A stretch of DNA of 64,000 nt. Origin: JANNRA01 sp031401035 (lineage in GTDB: Bacteria; Desulfobacterota; Binatia; HRBIN30; CADEER01). Positions within the stretch are counted from its first letter, which is position 1. The number at the start of each line of letters is the position of its first letter. Below, in pieces: positions 1 through 13,641 of this stretch. Under the pieces are notes generated by a model, which was not told the DNA's origin, ran no database searches, and saw only the letters and a program-made list of their open reading frames with translations. Location: NCBI GenBank assembly GCA_031401035.1, contig JANNRA010000226.1:10950-74949 (forward strand). The letters are read 5' to 3'. Position numbers and translations under genes: made by a program.

Positions 1-3927
<3,927 letters not shown>

Positions 3928-4031
3928 GCCGGCCTAGCCGCGCCGACCTGGCTGCCGATGACAACCCCGATAGGGGGCGTCCGACGTCCGCCGACGCGGC
4001 GCTGGTGACGGAAATGACGCGCTGCGGATGA

Positions 4032-7000
4032 TCACGACGCGGCCTGCATCGCCGCGGTGAGCGGGGCCAGCTTGTCGGCCTCGACCGGCGAGGGAAGGAC
4101 GACGGTGCGATAGCCGCGCAGGCGCAGGACGACGCGCCCCTCCCCGTCGACGACCTCGGCGTCGAAACCGGCGCCGTCGCGCGGCGTCACCACCGCCACG
4201 GCAGCGCCCGGATCGGCCGGCGGTGGCGCCAGCGCCTCGACGGCGGCGATGCGCAGCGGCAGCGCCAGGCGGCCCGTCGTGCCCATCTCCCAGATGCCGG
4301 CGGTCTGGAAACACAGCTCGATCAAACGCGGCGCGATGCGCGTCGGCTGTTCGGCCGGCGCGTGATTGGCCGGCAGCGGCGTGGCCAACTCGCCGACGAC
4401 GCGCTCGCCGACGCGCCAGGCGCGCCGCAGCACCTGGTAGGCCGGACCGTGGAAATAGATCTGATAGATCTCCGGCGCGCCGACGGTGGTGGCGCCGCCG
4501 GCGGCCGGCGCCTCGCCGCGCACCGGCTTCGCCGCCTTGCGGGCGAGACGGACGCGGGCGGTGAAGTGGGTCGTCACCTGCGGCTCGGCCTGGCCGGCGA
4601 GCTGCCGTGCGGCGCTGAGGCGACAGTCGACGACGACCTGGTCGCCCGCCGCGCGCGGCTGCGCGGTCAGCGTCAGCGTGCGCGGGTCGTTGCGGTAGAA
4701 CTTGCACGGGGCGAGGAACTCGACGTCCTCGATACCGATCACCGACCAGTCGGGCGCGACCAGCGTCGCCAGCTCGGCGAAGGCTTCCAGTCCCATGACG
4801 CCGGGCAGCACCGGCGTCCCGTCGATCTGGTGATCGTGCAGGAAGGGCTGCGCGCCGGGATCGAGCACGGTCTCGACGACCAGCCCGCCGTGGACGCCCA
4901 TGCCGCAGACGCGGCCCAGCATCGGGCCGCGCACCGTCACGGCGGCGGGGTCCAGACCGCCTTCGCGGTCGAAGTCGTCGAGCAGGAGGCCGAGCCGCTG
5001 TCCGACCAGCACCTCGCCGCGCCGCCCGCCGGCGGTCAGCTCGCGGCGGATGAAGGGAATGCCAGCCGACGGCGGCAGCATGTCGATGCCGGCCAGCTCC
5101 ATCATTTTCGGGATCGAGCCGCGCGTCGCCATGCCGATGCCGCCCCAGGCCGTCCAGTCGACGGCGATGCCGCGCGTCTCCGGCCGGCTGGTGCGAAAGC
5201 TCGCGGCCATCTTGCACAGCAGATCGTTGGCCGCGGCGTAGTCGGCCTGGCCGCCGTTCCCGAAACGGCCGGCGATCGAGCTGAACGCCACCGTGGCGCC
5301 GAGCGGCATGTCGCCGATGGCGTGCAGCAGGTTGAACCAGCCGTCCGCCTTGACGTCGAAGACGAGGTCGAACTCGGCCGCCGACTTGTCGGGCAGGAAG
5401 CGGCTGATCTCCAGCCCGCCGGCGTGCAGCAGGACGTCGACGCGGCCGCTGCGCTGGCGGACGTCGGCGATCGCCGCCGCGACGGCGGCGGCGTCGCGCA
5501 GGTCGACGCGGTGATAGCGCGCCGTGCCGCCGGCGCGCTCGACGGCCTGGATGGCCGACAGCGCCGCGTGCTGGCGCTCGAGCCCGGCCAGCTCCTTCTC
5601 CACCGCCGCCGGCGTGGCGCGCTCGCCGCGCGCCTTGAGGCGCTCGAAGAGATCGCGCTTGAGGCCCTCGCGGTCGCCGGCGAAGCGCTGCAGGTCGGCG
5701 TTGCCCGCCTCGGGCGCCGGCGCCAGGTCGAGCAGGTAGAAGGTGCCCGCCGAGGCGGCGGCGAGGTCGGCGGTGATCGCCGAGGTGATGCTGCCGGCGG
5801 CGCCGGTGACGACGAAGACGCTGTCGCGGCCGAGCGTCATGCCGGCCTGCCCGTCGGCGACCGGCTGCTCGACCAGCGCGACGCTCCAGCGCGCCGCGCC
5901 GCTGCGACCGATCTCCACCGCGCCGGGATCGCGCCGCGTCTCCTCGATCAGCGCCTCGGCGACATCCGCCGCCTTGCCGCCGGTCGGGAAGTCGACCGCC
6001 TTGACCAGCGCCGTGGGGCGCTCGCGCTTGTAGGTCTTGGTGAAGCCGGTGACGGCGCCGCCGAGCGGCTGCGTCGCGCCGGCGGCATCGTAGCCGTGCT
6101 GGCCGCCGAGGCGCGTCGCGGCGACCAGGAAGGTGCCGGGGGACGCGACCTGCTCGTAGAGAGCGCGCATCGCCGCACAGAGCAGCTTGACGCGCAGGCG
6201 CAACGCCTCGCGCCAGGCGGCGAGGTCCATCGCCGCGAGGTCGCCCTCGGCGTCGAGCGCCGGCAGCCAATAGACGCCCTGCACGGGAGCCGCGGCGCTC
6301 CACTCGGTGAGACGCGCGGTGAGCTCATCCGCCGTCGGTGCGCCGGTGATCGCCAGCACCTTTGCGCCGAGTTTCTCCAGGCGCTTGGTGAGCGCCTTGC
6401 CGACGCCGCCGTTGTCGAGCATGACGACGACGCGACTGCCCTTGGCCAGCGTCACACCGGTCGGCTTGCACAGGTCGAGCGGCGGACGCAGCACCGGTAC
6501 GGGCACGCGGCGCGGCACCGCGTCGACGGCGGTGAAGTCGGCGGCGGCAGGGGGAGGAACGGCGGGCGGGCCGCCCGCGCTGCCGGCTGGCGGCCCCTGG
6601 GGCAGGTTCGGGGCCCGGTCGCGGACGAACTGGAAGACGTGGTTCAAGGTCGGGAAGTCGCGCAGCTTCAGTTTGTCGTCGCGCGGGATGTCGTAGATCT
6701 CGCGCACGGCGGCGAAGAGCTCCGCCTGCTTGACCGTGTCGACGCCGAGGTCGGCCTCGAGGTCGAGCTCCGGATCGAGCATGTCGGTCGGATAGCCGGT
6801 CTTCTCGGCGACCAGCGCCAGCACGCGCTCGCGCACCGGGTCCGCCGCCGCCGGGAGCGCGGTCGGTTCCGCTGCTGGGGCGGCGGCGGCCGGTGGCAGC
6901 GGGCTGCCAGCGGGCGGGACGCCGGCGCTCCCGGCTGACTGCTGCTCGCGGACGGGCAGCTCGACGCGCGCCGCGGCGGCGGCGCCGGCTGTGACGCGCA

Positions 7001-10000
7001 AGGTGCGGTTGACCACTTCCAGTTGAGTGGACGTCTCCCCGGTGACGCGGTCGAGCCACGTCTGCCACGTCGCCTGGTCGGCGATGCGGTAGGCGAAGCC
7101 GAGCTCCTGCGGGGCGCGGTGGCGGCCGTCGCGGGTCGGCACCCAACGCAGCAGGGTCATGCTGATCTGCGAGCCGAAGCCGGCGCCGAGGCGCAGCGCG
7201 TAGCGGATCGGGTAGGCGCCGCCGCGCGACAGGTTGAGGGTGCCGAGTTCGGGGTCGACCTCGCGGTAGTTGGGGATCGGCGGCACCAGGCCGGTCTCGA
7301 GCGCCTTCACCGCCACGACGTCCTCGATGCCGACGCCCATCGGATGACCGGTGAAACCCTTGGTGTTGGCGACGACGATCTGCTCGGCGCCGGGGCCGAA
7401 GACGGTGCGCAGCGCGTGCACCTCGGCCGCGGCGCTGCCGCCGCGCGCCGGCGTGTAGGTCTCGTGCGAGATGAACACCAGCTGCGGCGCCAGCTGCTGG
7501 CGCGTCAGGCCCCAGCGCCGCTCGGCGCCGGCGACCAGCCCTTCCATCACCTGACAGATGTGCTCGACGTCGAGGCGCGTGCCGTGGAAGGCACTGTTCG
7601 CCGTCACCGCGCCGAGCAGCTCGCAGATCGGCTGCACGCCGCGCTCGCGCGCGGCGCCGGCGGACTCGAAGACGAAGGCGGCGGCGCCCATGCCGAGCAG
7701 GGTGCCGTGGCGGCGGCGATCGAAGGGCAGCGCCGCGTCGGCAACGTCTTCATCGGTCGCCGCGGCGCCGGAAGCGAGGAAGCCGGCGCCGACCCACTCC
7801 AGCATGTGCTCGCTGGTGGCGTCGTCGGCGGCGATGACGATCACCCGCCGGCAGCGCCCGGCGCGGATCCAGTCCTCGGCGACGGCGAAGGCCTGCGTCG
7901 TGCTCGCGCAGGCGGAGTTGATCTGCGTGTTCGGTCCGCGCGCGCCGATCAGTTCGGCGAACTGCGAGTGGCCCATCGACAGGACGCGGAAGAGGAAGCG
8001 GCGGTCGAAGGCGTAGGGATGGCGCGCGATCTCGTCGCGCAGCTCGGCGAGATGGCGATCGAGCTCCGACACCGCCAGGCCGCCGCCGTCGCCGCTCGCC
8101 GCCAGGCGCGCGCGCAGGTGCTCGAGGTGCTCGACCTCCTGCCGCCGGGCGCGGTCCTGGTGGTAGCGCTGCATCTCGTCGGCGAAGGCGTCGTAGCCGG
8201 GAAAGGCAGACGCGAAGAGGATGCCGGTGTCGTCGCGTAGCGCCTCGGGCAGCGCCCAGCCGGCTGGCAGGCGGGTGCCCTTGTGCGTCGTGCGGTAGCG
8301 CATCACCAGGGGAATGCCGGCGTCGCGCAGGGCGTCGAGCCCGGCGCCGATGGCGAGCATGGTGTCGATGTCGTAGGCCGCGACACGCTCGGCGGCGAGG
8401 CCGAACTCGGCGGTGATGTCGAAGACGCCGGCGCGCGCCGCCAGCTTGATCACGTCGGCCGGGCTGGAGATCTCCTCGAAGCTGCCGCTGCCATCGTCGT
8501 TCTTCACCACCCGCGTGATGTGCTTGTCGAGAATGGCGTGGCGCAGGCGGCTGGGGATGACGTCGATCAGCTGCGCGCCGTGCAGCAGCGTCGCCAGGTT
8601 CCCGTCGTCGAAGACGTGCGGCGTGCCGGGCAGACCGAGCGCGGCGCCGGAGACAACGACGGCCTCGCGGGGCAGTGGCGGAGTGGCGTCGCCCTGCTGA
8701 TACAGATCGCGGGCGCGGGCGAGGAAGTCGGAGAAGAGGCCGGACAGGGCGTCGGCGCCATCAGCGGCGCTGGCGCCGGCGCGCTCGCCCGCACTCGCGG
8801 CCGCACCTGGCGCGGCCGCGGGGATGCCTGCGGCGTACAGCCCGCACAGCGCCTGGTTGAACGACACGAGGTCGCCCTGCTTGGGGTGGTTGGTGAACAG
8901 CGCCTGCACGTCGCCGCGACCGCCGAGGACGTCCTCGACGAAGCCGTGCAGGGCCTTCTTCGGCCCCACCTCCACGAAGACGCGCGCGCCGGCGGCGTAG
9001 AGGGTCTCCAGGCCCTTGATGAACTGCACCGGCTCGGCGACCTGGCGCGCCAGGATGTCGAGCATCCGCGGCACGACGCCGTCGCCGGTCGGGTAGAACG
9101 CGCCGTCGACGTTGGCGACGATCGGCAGGCGTGGCGGCGCCAGGTGCAGGCGCTCGAGCGTGGCGCGCAGCGGCACGCTGGCCGGCGCGACGATGCGGGT
9201 GTGGAAAGCGTGGCTGACCGGCAGCGGCACGGCCATGTGGCCGGCGGCGGTGAACGCCTCGACGGCGCGGTCGACGGCGTCGCTGGCGCCGCCGACCACC
9301 GCCTGGCCGTGGCTGTTGATGTTGGCGATGACGACGTAGCCGTCGACGGCGGCGAGGATGCGCTCGACCTCGCTCAGCGGCGCGAAGACCGCCGCCATCT
9401 TGCCATTGTCGCCCATCGAGACGTTGCTCATCTCGCGACCGCGCGCGCTCACCGCCTCCAGCGCGTCGGCAAACGGCAGCGCCTCGGCGGCGACCAGGGC
9501 GCCGTACTCGCCCAGACTGTGGCCCATGACCATGTCGGGTGCGACACCGTAGGCGGCGAGCAGGTGGGTCAGGGCGGTGTCGGCGGCCAGCACCGCCGGC
9601 TGGGTGATGGCGGTCTGCCGTAGATCCTCCTCGGCCTGCGCCACCGCCGCTGCGTCGGCGGCATCGACGAAAATGACCTCGCTGAGCCCCTTGCCGAGCA
9701 GCGGCGTCATGATGCGATCGGCGGCGGCGAAGACCGCGGCGACGAGCGGCTCGCGGCGGCGCAGGTCGGCCAGCATGTTGACGTACTGCGAGCCCTGGCC
9801 GGTGAAGAGGAAGGCGACCTTTCCCGGCCCGCCGCGGCCGCGGAAGATGCCCTGGGCGCGTAGCGCTTTCCACACCGCGGCATCGTCGGTCGTCAACGCC
9901 TTGAGCGCCTTGCCCCCCTTGTCGGCCAGTTCGGCGGCGTCGCCGTAGTCGATCGCCAGGCGCTCCGGCGCGGCGAGCTCGGCGGCGGCGGGCGGCGCCG

Positions 10001-11657
10001 GCGGCGGCGCCACGCCGGACGCCAGCAGGCGCTCGAGCCGCGCCCGCAGGTCGGCGGCGCAGGCCCCGCCAAGGACCAGAGCGCCGCGCAATGGCGCGCG
10101 GGCCGGGACTGGAGGGCGCCGCCCCGTCGGCGCCTGTTGAACGGGAGCACCGGCACCCATTGCAACAGGCGCCGATGGAGCGGGACGCTCCAGGGCTGGC
10201 GGGACACTCGTCGTGCGGCCGTTGCGCTGCAGGCGGCCGGGGATGAACTCTTCCAGGACGACGTGGAAATTCGTCCCGCCGAAGCCAAAGGCGCTGACGC
10301 CGGCACGGCGCACGCCGCACGGCGGCGCCGGCCAGTCGCGCAGCGTCGTGTTGACGGCGAACGGCGAGCGGCCGAAGTCGATGGCCGGATTCGGGCGCTC
10401 GAAGTTGAGGCTCGGCGGCAGTTGCTGGTGGCGCAGCGCCAGCACCGCCTTGAGCACGCCGGCGGCGCCGGCGGCGCCCTTGAGGTGGCCGATGTTCGAC
10501 TTCACCGAGCCCAGCGGTACGCTGCCGACCGCCAGGCCGGCGGCGCCGAAGACGGCGCTCAGACTCTCGACCTCGACCACGTCGCCGACGCGCGTCGAGG
10601 TGCCATGCCCCTCGACCAGGCCGACCGTGTCGAGCGGCAGTCCGGCGTTGCGCCAGGCGCGCTCGACCGCCAGACGCTGACCGACCGGATTGGGCGCCGT
10701 GATGCCCTTGCCCTTGCCGTCGCTGGCGCCGGCGATACCGCGCAGGACGGCGTGGACGTGATCGCCGTCGCGCTCGGCATCGGCCAGGCGTTTGAACAGG
10801 AAAACGGCCGCGCCCTCGCCCATGACGAAGCCGTCGGCGCCATCGGCGTAGGGACGCGTGCCGGTCGCCGACAGCGCGCCGATCTTGCTGAACTTCACGA
10901 ACGTCGAGGCGCCCATGTTGCGGTCGACGCCGCCAGTCAGGACGGCGTCGTAGTCGCCCTCGATCAACCCCTCGACGGCGGCGCTCATCGCCGCCATCGC
11001 CGAGGCGCAGGCGGCGTCGGTGACGTAGTTCGGACCGTGCAGGTTGAAGAGGTTCGCCACTCGGCCGGCGATGATGTTGCCCAGCTCGCCCGGCATGGTG
11101 TCCTCGCTGATGTCGGGCATGGCGCTGGCGATGCGGGCGTGGAACTCGCCGGCGATGGCGGCGCGCATCTCGACCGGCAGGGCCGCGAAGCTCGGCGCCT
11201 CGCGCAGCGCCGCGGCATACTCGGGGAACATGATGCGCAAGGCGGTGAGGTAATGCTTCTCCCCCGCCATGGCGTTGCCCATGATCACCGCCGTGCGCTC
11301 GAGCGCCAGCGGACGCTGCGGCCAACCGTAGTCGGCCAGCGCCTCGCGGCTGCAGGCGACGGCCCATTTTTGCGCGTCGTCCATCGCATCGCTGACGCGC
11401 GGCGGAATGGGCAGCTTCCAGGCGATGGGGTCCCACTCCCATTCGCGCACCCAGCCGCCGATCGCGGAGTAGGTCTTGTCCGGGGCGTGCGGGTCGGCGT
11501 CGTAGTAGCGGGCCGGATCCCAGCGCTCGGGCCGCACGTCGCTGATGCTGTAACGGCCCTCGGTGACGTTGCGCCAGAAGGCGGGTGCGGTGGGCGCGTC
11601 GGGGAGGATGGCCCCCACCCCGACGATGGCGATGGCGCGGTCAGCAGTCTCTGGCAT
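4032..11657 (-). CDS. Iterative type I fatty acid/polyketide synthase, KS-AT-KS-ACP-KR-DH
   Basis: 2541 residues. KS1 (about 5-470) has Cys217 in TDAACASAMAA, His351 in VEGHGTST and His391 in NIGHLKGAAG. AT (about 610-930) has FTGQGSQ and Ser714 in GHSLGEY. A second, diverged KS (about 1030-1560) keeps a full triad: Cys1250 in NSACASTT, His1398 in ISHETYTP and His1438 in TGHPMG. The single ACP (about 1605-1680) reads DLGVDTVKQAE, with Thr1641 where serine is expected. KR (about 1750-2180) has Ser2127 and Tyr2140 (ADYAAAND). DH (about 2200-2510) has HDHQIDGTPVLPG. There is no enoyl reductase or thioesterase. The layout recalls bacterial Pfa-like secondary-lipid synthases (family knowledge); the product is unknown. 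It starts 24 bp after the dehydrogenase gene and is probably co-transcribed with it. Three interdomain linkers carry dispersed palindromic repeats read in frame. Confidence 0.9.
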   Translation of the reverse strand: MPETADRAIAIVGVGAILPDAPTAPAFWRNVTEGRYSISDVRPERWDPARYYDADPHAPDKTYSAIGGWVREWEWDPIAWKLPIPPRVSDAMDDAQKWAVACSREALADYGWPQRPLALERTAVIMGNAMAGEKHYLTALRIMFPEYAAALREAPSFAALPVEMRAAIAGEFHARIASAMPDISEDTMPGELGNIIAGRVANLFNLHGPNYVTDAACASAMAAMSAAVEGLIEGDYDAVLTGGVDRNMGASTFVKFSKIGALSATGTRPYADGADGFVMGEGAAVFLFKRLADAERDGDHVHAVLRGIAGASDGKGKGITAPNPVGQRLAVERAWRNAGLPLDTVGLVEGHGTSTRVGDVVEVESLSAVFGAAGLAVGSVPLGSVKSNIGHLKGAAGAAGVLKAVLALRHQQLPPSLNFERPNPAIDFGRSPFAVNTTLRDWPAPPCGVRRAGVSAFGFGGTNFHVVLEEFIPGRLQRNGRTTSVPPALERPAPSAPVAMGAGAPVQQAPTGRRPPVPARAPLRGALVLGGACAADLRARLERLLASGVAPPPAPPAAAELAAPERLAIDYGDAAELADKGGKALKALTTDDAAVWKALRAQGIFRGRGGPGKVAFLFTGQGSQYVNMLADLRRREPLVAAVFAAADRIMTPLLGKGLSEVIFVDAADAAAVAQAEEDLRQTAITQPAVLAADTALTHLLAAYGVAPDMVMGHSLGEYGALVAAEALPFADALEAVSARGREMSNVSMGDNGKMAAVFAPLSEVERILAAVDGYVVIANINSHGQAVVGGASDAVDRAVEAFTAAGHMAVPLPVSHAFHTRIVAPASVPLRATLERLHLAPPRLPIVANVDGAFYPTGDGVVPRMLDILARQVAEPVQFIKGLETLYAAGARVFVEVGPKKALHGFVEDVLGGRGDVQALFTNHPKQGDLVSFNQALCGLYAAGIPAAAPGAAASAGERAGASAADGADALSGLFSDFLARARDLYQQGDATPPLPREAVVVSGAALGLPGTPHVFDDGNLATLLHGAQLIDVIPSRLRHAILDKHITRVVKNDDGSGSFEEISSPADVIKLAARAGVFDITAEFGLAAERVAAYDIDTMLAIGAGLDALRDAGIPLVMRYRTTHKGTRLPAGWALPEALRDDTGILFASAFPGYDAFADEMQRYHQDRARRQEVEHLEHLRARLAASGDGGGLAVSELDRHLAELRDEIARHPYAFDRRFLFRVLSMGHSQFAELIGARGPNTQINSACASTTQAFAVAEDWIRAGRCRRVIVIAADDATSEHMLEWVGAGFLASGAAATDEDVADAALPFDRRRHGTLLGMGAAAFVFESAGAARERGVQPICELLGAVTANSAFHGTRLDVEHICQVMEGLVAGAERRWGLTRQQLAPQLVFISHETYTPARGGSAAAEVHALRTVFGPGAEQIVVANTKGFTGHPMGVGIEDVVAVKALETGLVPPIPNYREVDPELGTLNLSRGGAYPIRYALRLGAGFGSQISMTLLRWVPTRDGRHRAPQELGFAYRIADQATWQTWLDRVTGETSTQLEVVNRTLRVTAGAAAAARVELPVREQQSAGSAGVPPAGSPLPPAAAAPAAEPTALPAAADPVRERVLALVAEKTGYPTDMLDPELDLEADLGVDTVKQAELFAAVREIYDIPRDDKLKLRDFPTLNHVFQFVRDRAPNLPQGPPAGSAGGPPAVPPPAAADFTAVDAVPRRVPVPVLRPPLDLCKPTGVTLAKGSRVVVMLDNGGVGKALTKRLEKLGAKVLAITGAPTADELTARLTEWSAAAPVQGVYWLPALDAEGDLAAMDLAAWREALRLRVKLLCAAMRALYEQVASPGTFLVAATRLGGQHGYDAAGATQPLGGAVTGFTKTYKRERPTALVKAVDFPTGGKAADVAEALIEETRRDPGAVEIGRSGAARWSVALVEQPVADGQAGMTLGRDSVFVVTGAAGSITSAITADLAAASAGTFYLLDLAPAPEAGNADLQRFAGDREGLKRDLFERLKARGERATPAAVEKELAGLERQHAALSAIQAVERAGGTARYHRVDLRDAAAVAAAIADVRQRSGRVDVLLHAGGLEISRFLPDKSAAEFDLVFDVKADGWFNLLHAIGDMPLGATVAFSSIAGRFGNGGQADYAAANDLLCKMAASFRTSRPETRGIAVDWTAWGGIGMATRGSIPKMMELAGIDMLPPSAGIPFIRRELTAGGRRGEVLVGQRLGLLLDDFDREGGLDPAAVTVRGPMLGRVCGMGVHGGLVVETVLDPGAQPFLHDHQIDGTPVLPGVMGLEAFAELATLVAPDWSVIGIEDVEFLAPCKFYRNDPRTLTLTAQPRAAGDQVVVDCRLSAARQLAGQAEPQVTTHFTARVRLARKAAKPVRGEAPAAGGATTVGAPEIYQIYFHGPAYQVLRRAWRVGERVVGELATPLPANHAPAEQPTRIAPRLIELCFQTAGIWEMGTTGRLALPLRIAAVEALAPPPADPGAAVAVVTPRDGAGFDAEVVDGEGRVVLRLRGYRTVVLPSPVEADKLAPLTAAMQAAS
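6562..6589. repeat. Family A palindromic element copy, in ACP-KR linker
   Basis: A 28-nt copy matching about 25 of 28 positions of the right arm of the long palindrome at 35443-35470. It is read in frame inside the synthase gene as part of GPPAGSAGGPPAVPPP, in the linker after the carrier domain. The encoded peptide is Gly/Pro/Ala-rich and would be disordered, which fits an insertion tolerated only between domains. Confidence 0.6.
6910..6937. repeat. Family A palindromic element copy, in KS2-ACP linker
   Basis: This 28-nt segment differs from the cytochrome-gene copy at 35443-35470 at only two positions. In the synthase reading frame it encodes SAGSAGVPPAGS, in the linker between the second ketosynthase and the carrier domain. 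It is the second of three repeat copies placed at domain boundaries of this protein. Confidence 0.65.
10109..10193. repeat. Family B inverted repeat, in KS1-AT linker
   Basis: Two 31-nt arms (10109-10139 and 10163-10193) are reverse complements at 26 of 31 positions around a 23-nt loop. The left arm matches 28 of 31 positions of the left arm of the intergenic palindrome at 49144-49174. It is translated in frame in the synthase as the Pro/Ala-rich linker between the first ketosynthase and the acyltransferase (roughly residues 488-517). Confidence 0.7.
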
Positions 11658-11681
11658 TACTCGTCTGGCCTCCGGTCGGGT

Positions 11682-13352
11682 TCATCGCGTGGCGCGGCCG
11701 TAAAGCGCGTCGGCGGCGCGGTCCATGTCGCTCAGCAGGCCAACCTGGACGCGGTGGATGGCGCCGACGCCGGCGGCGCTCTCGAAGCCGGCCAGCTCGG
11801 CCGCGCCGAGAGCGTCGGCGCCACAGGTCCAACGCAATCCGTCCGCGGCCACCTTCAGCGCCACCTCGCGCGCCGCGATGCGTGCCAGGATGGCCAGCGC
11901 CGCCGCGTCGAAGCGAGGGGCGGCGTTGGTGTGTAAGGTGCCGGCGGCGGCCTGCGCGGCACGGTGCGACAGACAGGCGGCGCCCTCGGCGTGCGCGATC
12001 AGCTCGCCGAGGCGGAACAGCACGTGCTGATTGCGCGTCAGCTTGCCGAGCCGGGCCCGTTCCATCACCTCGGCAAGGGCGTGCAGGGCGAGCGCCGCGA
12101 TATCGGCGCCGACCGCCGGGCTGCCGCGGTGCAGCGCCTCCATCTGCTTTGCCTGCTCATGATAATATTGACCCCGCGTCTTCAGATGCAGCTGCCAACG
12201 GTCGCGGCTGATGGTCATCTCCATGATCTCCGAGGTGCCCTCGTAGATCGTCGTGATGCGCACGTCGCGCTTGTGCTTCTCGACCTGGTACTCCTTCGTG
12301 TAGCCGTAGCCGCCGAGGGCCTGGATGGCGGCCTCGCAGGCGGCGTTGCCGGCCTCGCTGGAGAGGTACTTGGCGATGGCGCCCTCGGTGTTCTGGTTCT
12401 CGGCCCCGCCGTCGATGCGCGCGGCGGTCGCCTCGATCACGGCGCGCCCCATTTCCAGGCGCACGGCGTGCGGCACGATCAGCTTGTGCGTGTACCCCTG
12501 CTTCTCCGCCAGCGGCCCGCCCGCCTGGATGCGCTCGCGTGAGTAGGCGATGGCGGCGTCGAGCGCCGCCCAGCCGGCGCCGAGCCCGAAGGCGGCGACC
12601 ATCAGGCGCGTGTATCCGAACACCGCCTGCGCCTGTTGCAGGCCCTGCCCCTCGACGCCGCCGACCAGGCGGTCGGCGTCGACGCGCACGTCCTCGAGGT
12701 ACACCGCGGCGGTGTTGCTGGCGCGGATGCCGTGCTTGTCCTCGGGCTTGCCGCAGGACAGTCCCGCCGCGCCCTTCTCGACGACGAACCAGCTCGGCCC
12801 GCCCGGCGTGTCGGCCAGGATGGTGTAGACGTCGGCGACACCGCCGTTGCTGATCCATTGCTTGCGACCGGTGATCGTGTAGCCGACGATGGCTCCGTCC
12901 GCCTCGATCCGCGCGGCGCTGGTGCGCAGCGAGGCGAGGTCGCTGCCGGCGGCCGGCTCGGTGGCGCCGTAGGCCATGATCAGGCCCTCGTCAGCGATGC
13001 GGGTCAGCCAGTGCCGACGCTGCTCTGGCGTGCCGCCGACCACGATCGGGTCGCTGCCGAGAAAGGTCGCGAACAGTCCGGTGGCGATGCCGAGGTCGAT
13101 GCGCGCCATCTGCTCGCACAGACGGTACATATCGAAGGCCCCGCCGCCCATGCCGTTGAACTCCTCCGGAATGAAGAGCAGATGGATGCCGAGCTCGGGA
13201 CCGCACATGCGGCGGACAATCGCCTCGGGAAACTCGTCGCGCACGTCGAAGCCCATCAGCGCCTCGAACGGCAAATGGTGCCCCGCGAACTCCGTCAACG
13301 CTGCCAGCACCCCGTCGAGGGTTTCCTTGTCGAGACCAGCGGGCATATTCAT
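11682..13352 (-). CDS. Acyl-CoA dehydrogenase
   Basis: 556 residues, FAD-dependent acyl-CoA dehydrogenase superfamily. The mid domain shows YGATEPAAGSDLASLRTSA and the C-terminal helical domain has QALGGYGYTKEYQVEKHKRD followed by TTIYEGTSEI. Glu371 of YEGTSE is the likely catalytic base. The chain is longer than the common 380-residue form: about 130 extra helical C-terminal residues resemble the longer subfamily. It is the promoter-proximal gene of the leftward lipid locus, 24 bp before the synthase. A role in introducing or removing a double bond in the synthase product is inferred from position only. The start is chosen at ATG 13352, preceded by a GAGAGGA ribosome-binding site. Confidence 0.9.
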   Translation of the reverse strand: MNMPAGLDKETLDGVLAALTEFAGHHLPFEALMGFDVRDEFPEAIVRRMCGPELGIHLLFIPEEFNGMGGGAFDMYRLCEQMARIDLGIATGLFATFLGSDPIVVGGTPEQRRHWLTRIADEGLIMAYGATEPAAGSDLASLRTSAARIEADGAIVGYTITGRKQWISNGGVADVYTILADTPGGPSWFVVEKGAAGLSCGKPEDKHGIRASNTAAVYLEDVRVDADRLVGGVEGQGLQQAQAVFGYTRLMVAAFGLGAGWAALDAAIAYSRERIQAGGPLAEKQGYTHKLIVPHAVRLEMGRAVIEATAARIDGGAENQNTEGAIAKYLSSEAGNAACEAAIQALGGYGYTKEYQVEKHKRDVRITTIYEGTSEIMEMTISRDRWQLHLKTRGQYYHEQAKQMEALHRGSPAVGADIAALALHALAEVMERARLGKLTRNQHVLFRLGELIAHAEGAACLSHRAAQAAAGTLHTNAAPRFDAAALAILARIAAREVALKVAADGLRWTCGADALGAAELAGFESAAGVGAIHRVQVGLLSDMDRAADALYGRATR

Positions 13353-13641
13353 CCTCTCTCGCTTGAGCGGGAATCAGCACCATCTGTGCCACGTGGCCGA
13401 GGGCGCCGCGGGTCGGCGGTGCGTAGGAACGATATGCACCGCTGAGAATGCCGCGTCGCCGGGGCGAGTCGCCGCGAGCGGCGTGATCGCCCTACAGCGG
13501 CGCGAGAAAGAGCCGCCAACGCCCGGCGGCGCCAGGCGCGCGGCTCATTCCGACGCTTCGGAATCGCGTCCGTCATGGCGCGCCGCGGCGGGACACGCCG
13601 GCGCTGGCACGGTTGGTGGACTGGGCAGAACGGAGGCGTGC
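13353..13641. promoter_or_regulatory. Divergent control region between the lipid operon and WS/DGAT
   Basis: A 289-bp gap between divergent genes. No RNA gene is seen. It must hold both promoters, but no convincing -35/-10 pair stands out in the GC-rich sequence. One AT-richer patch (GGAACGATATGCACC, about 13425-13440) is the best place to look. Confidence 0.4.

Noticed and set aside
12976..13641. Extended N-terminus for the WS/DGAT protein from an upstream ATG
   Set aside because: It would overlap the divergent dehydrogenase gene and add a non-homologous leader; ATG 13642 has a proper ribosome site.
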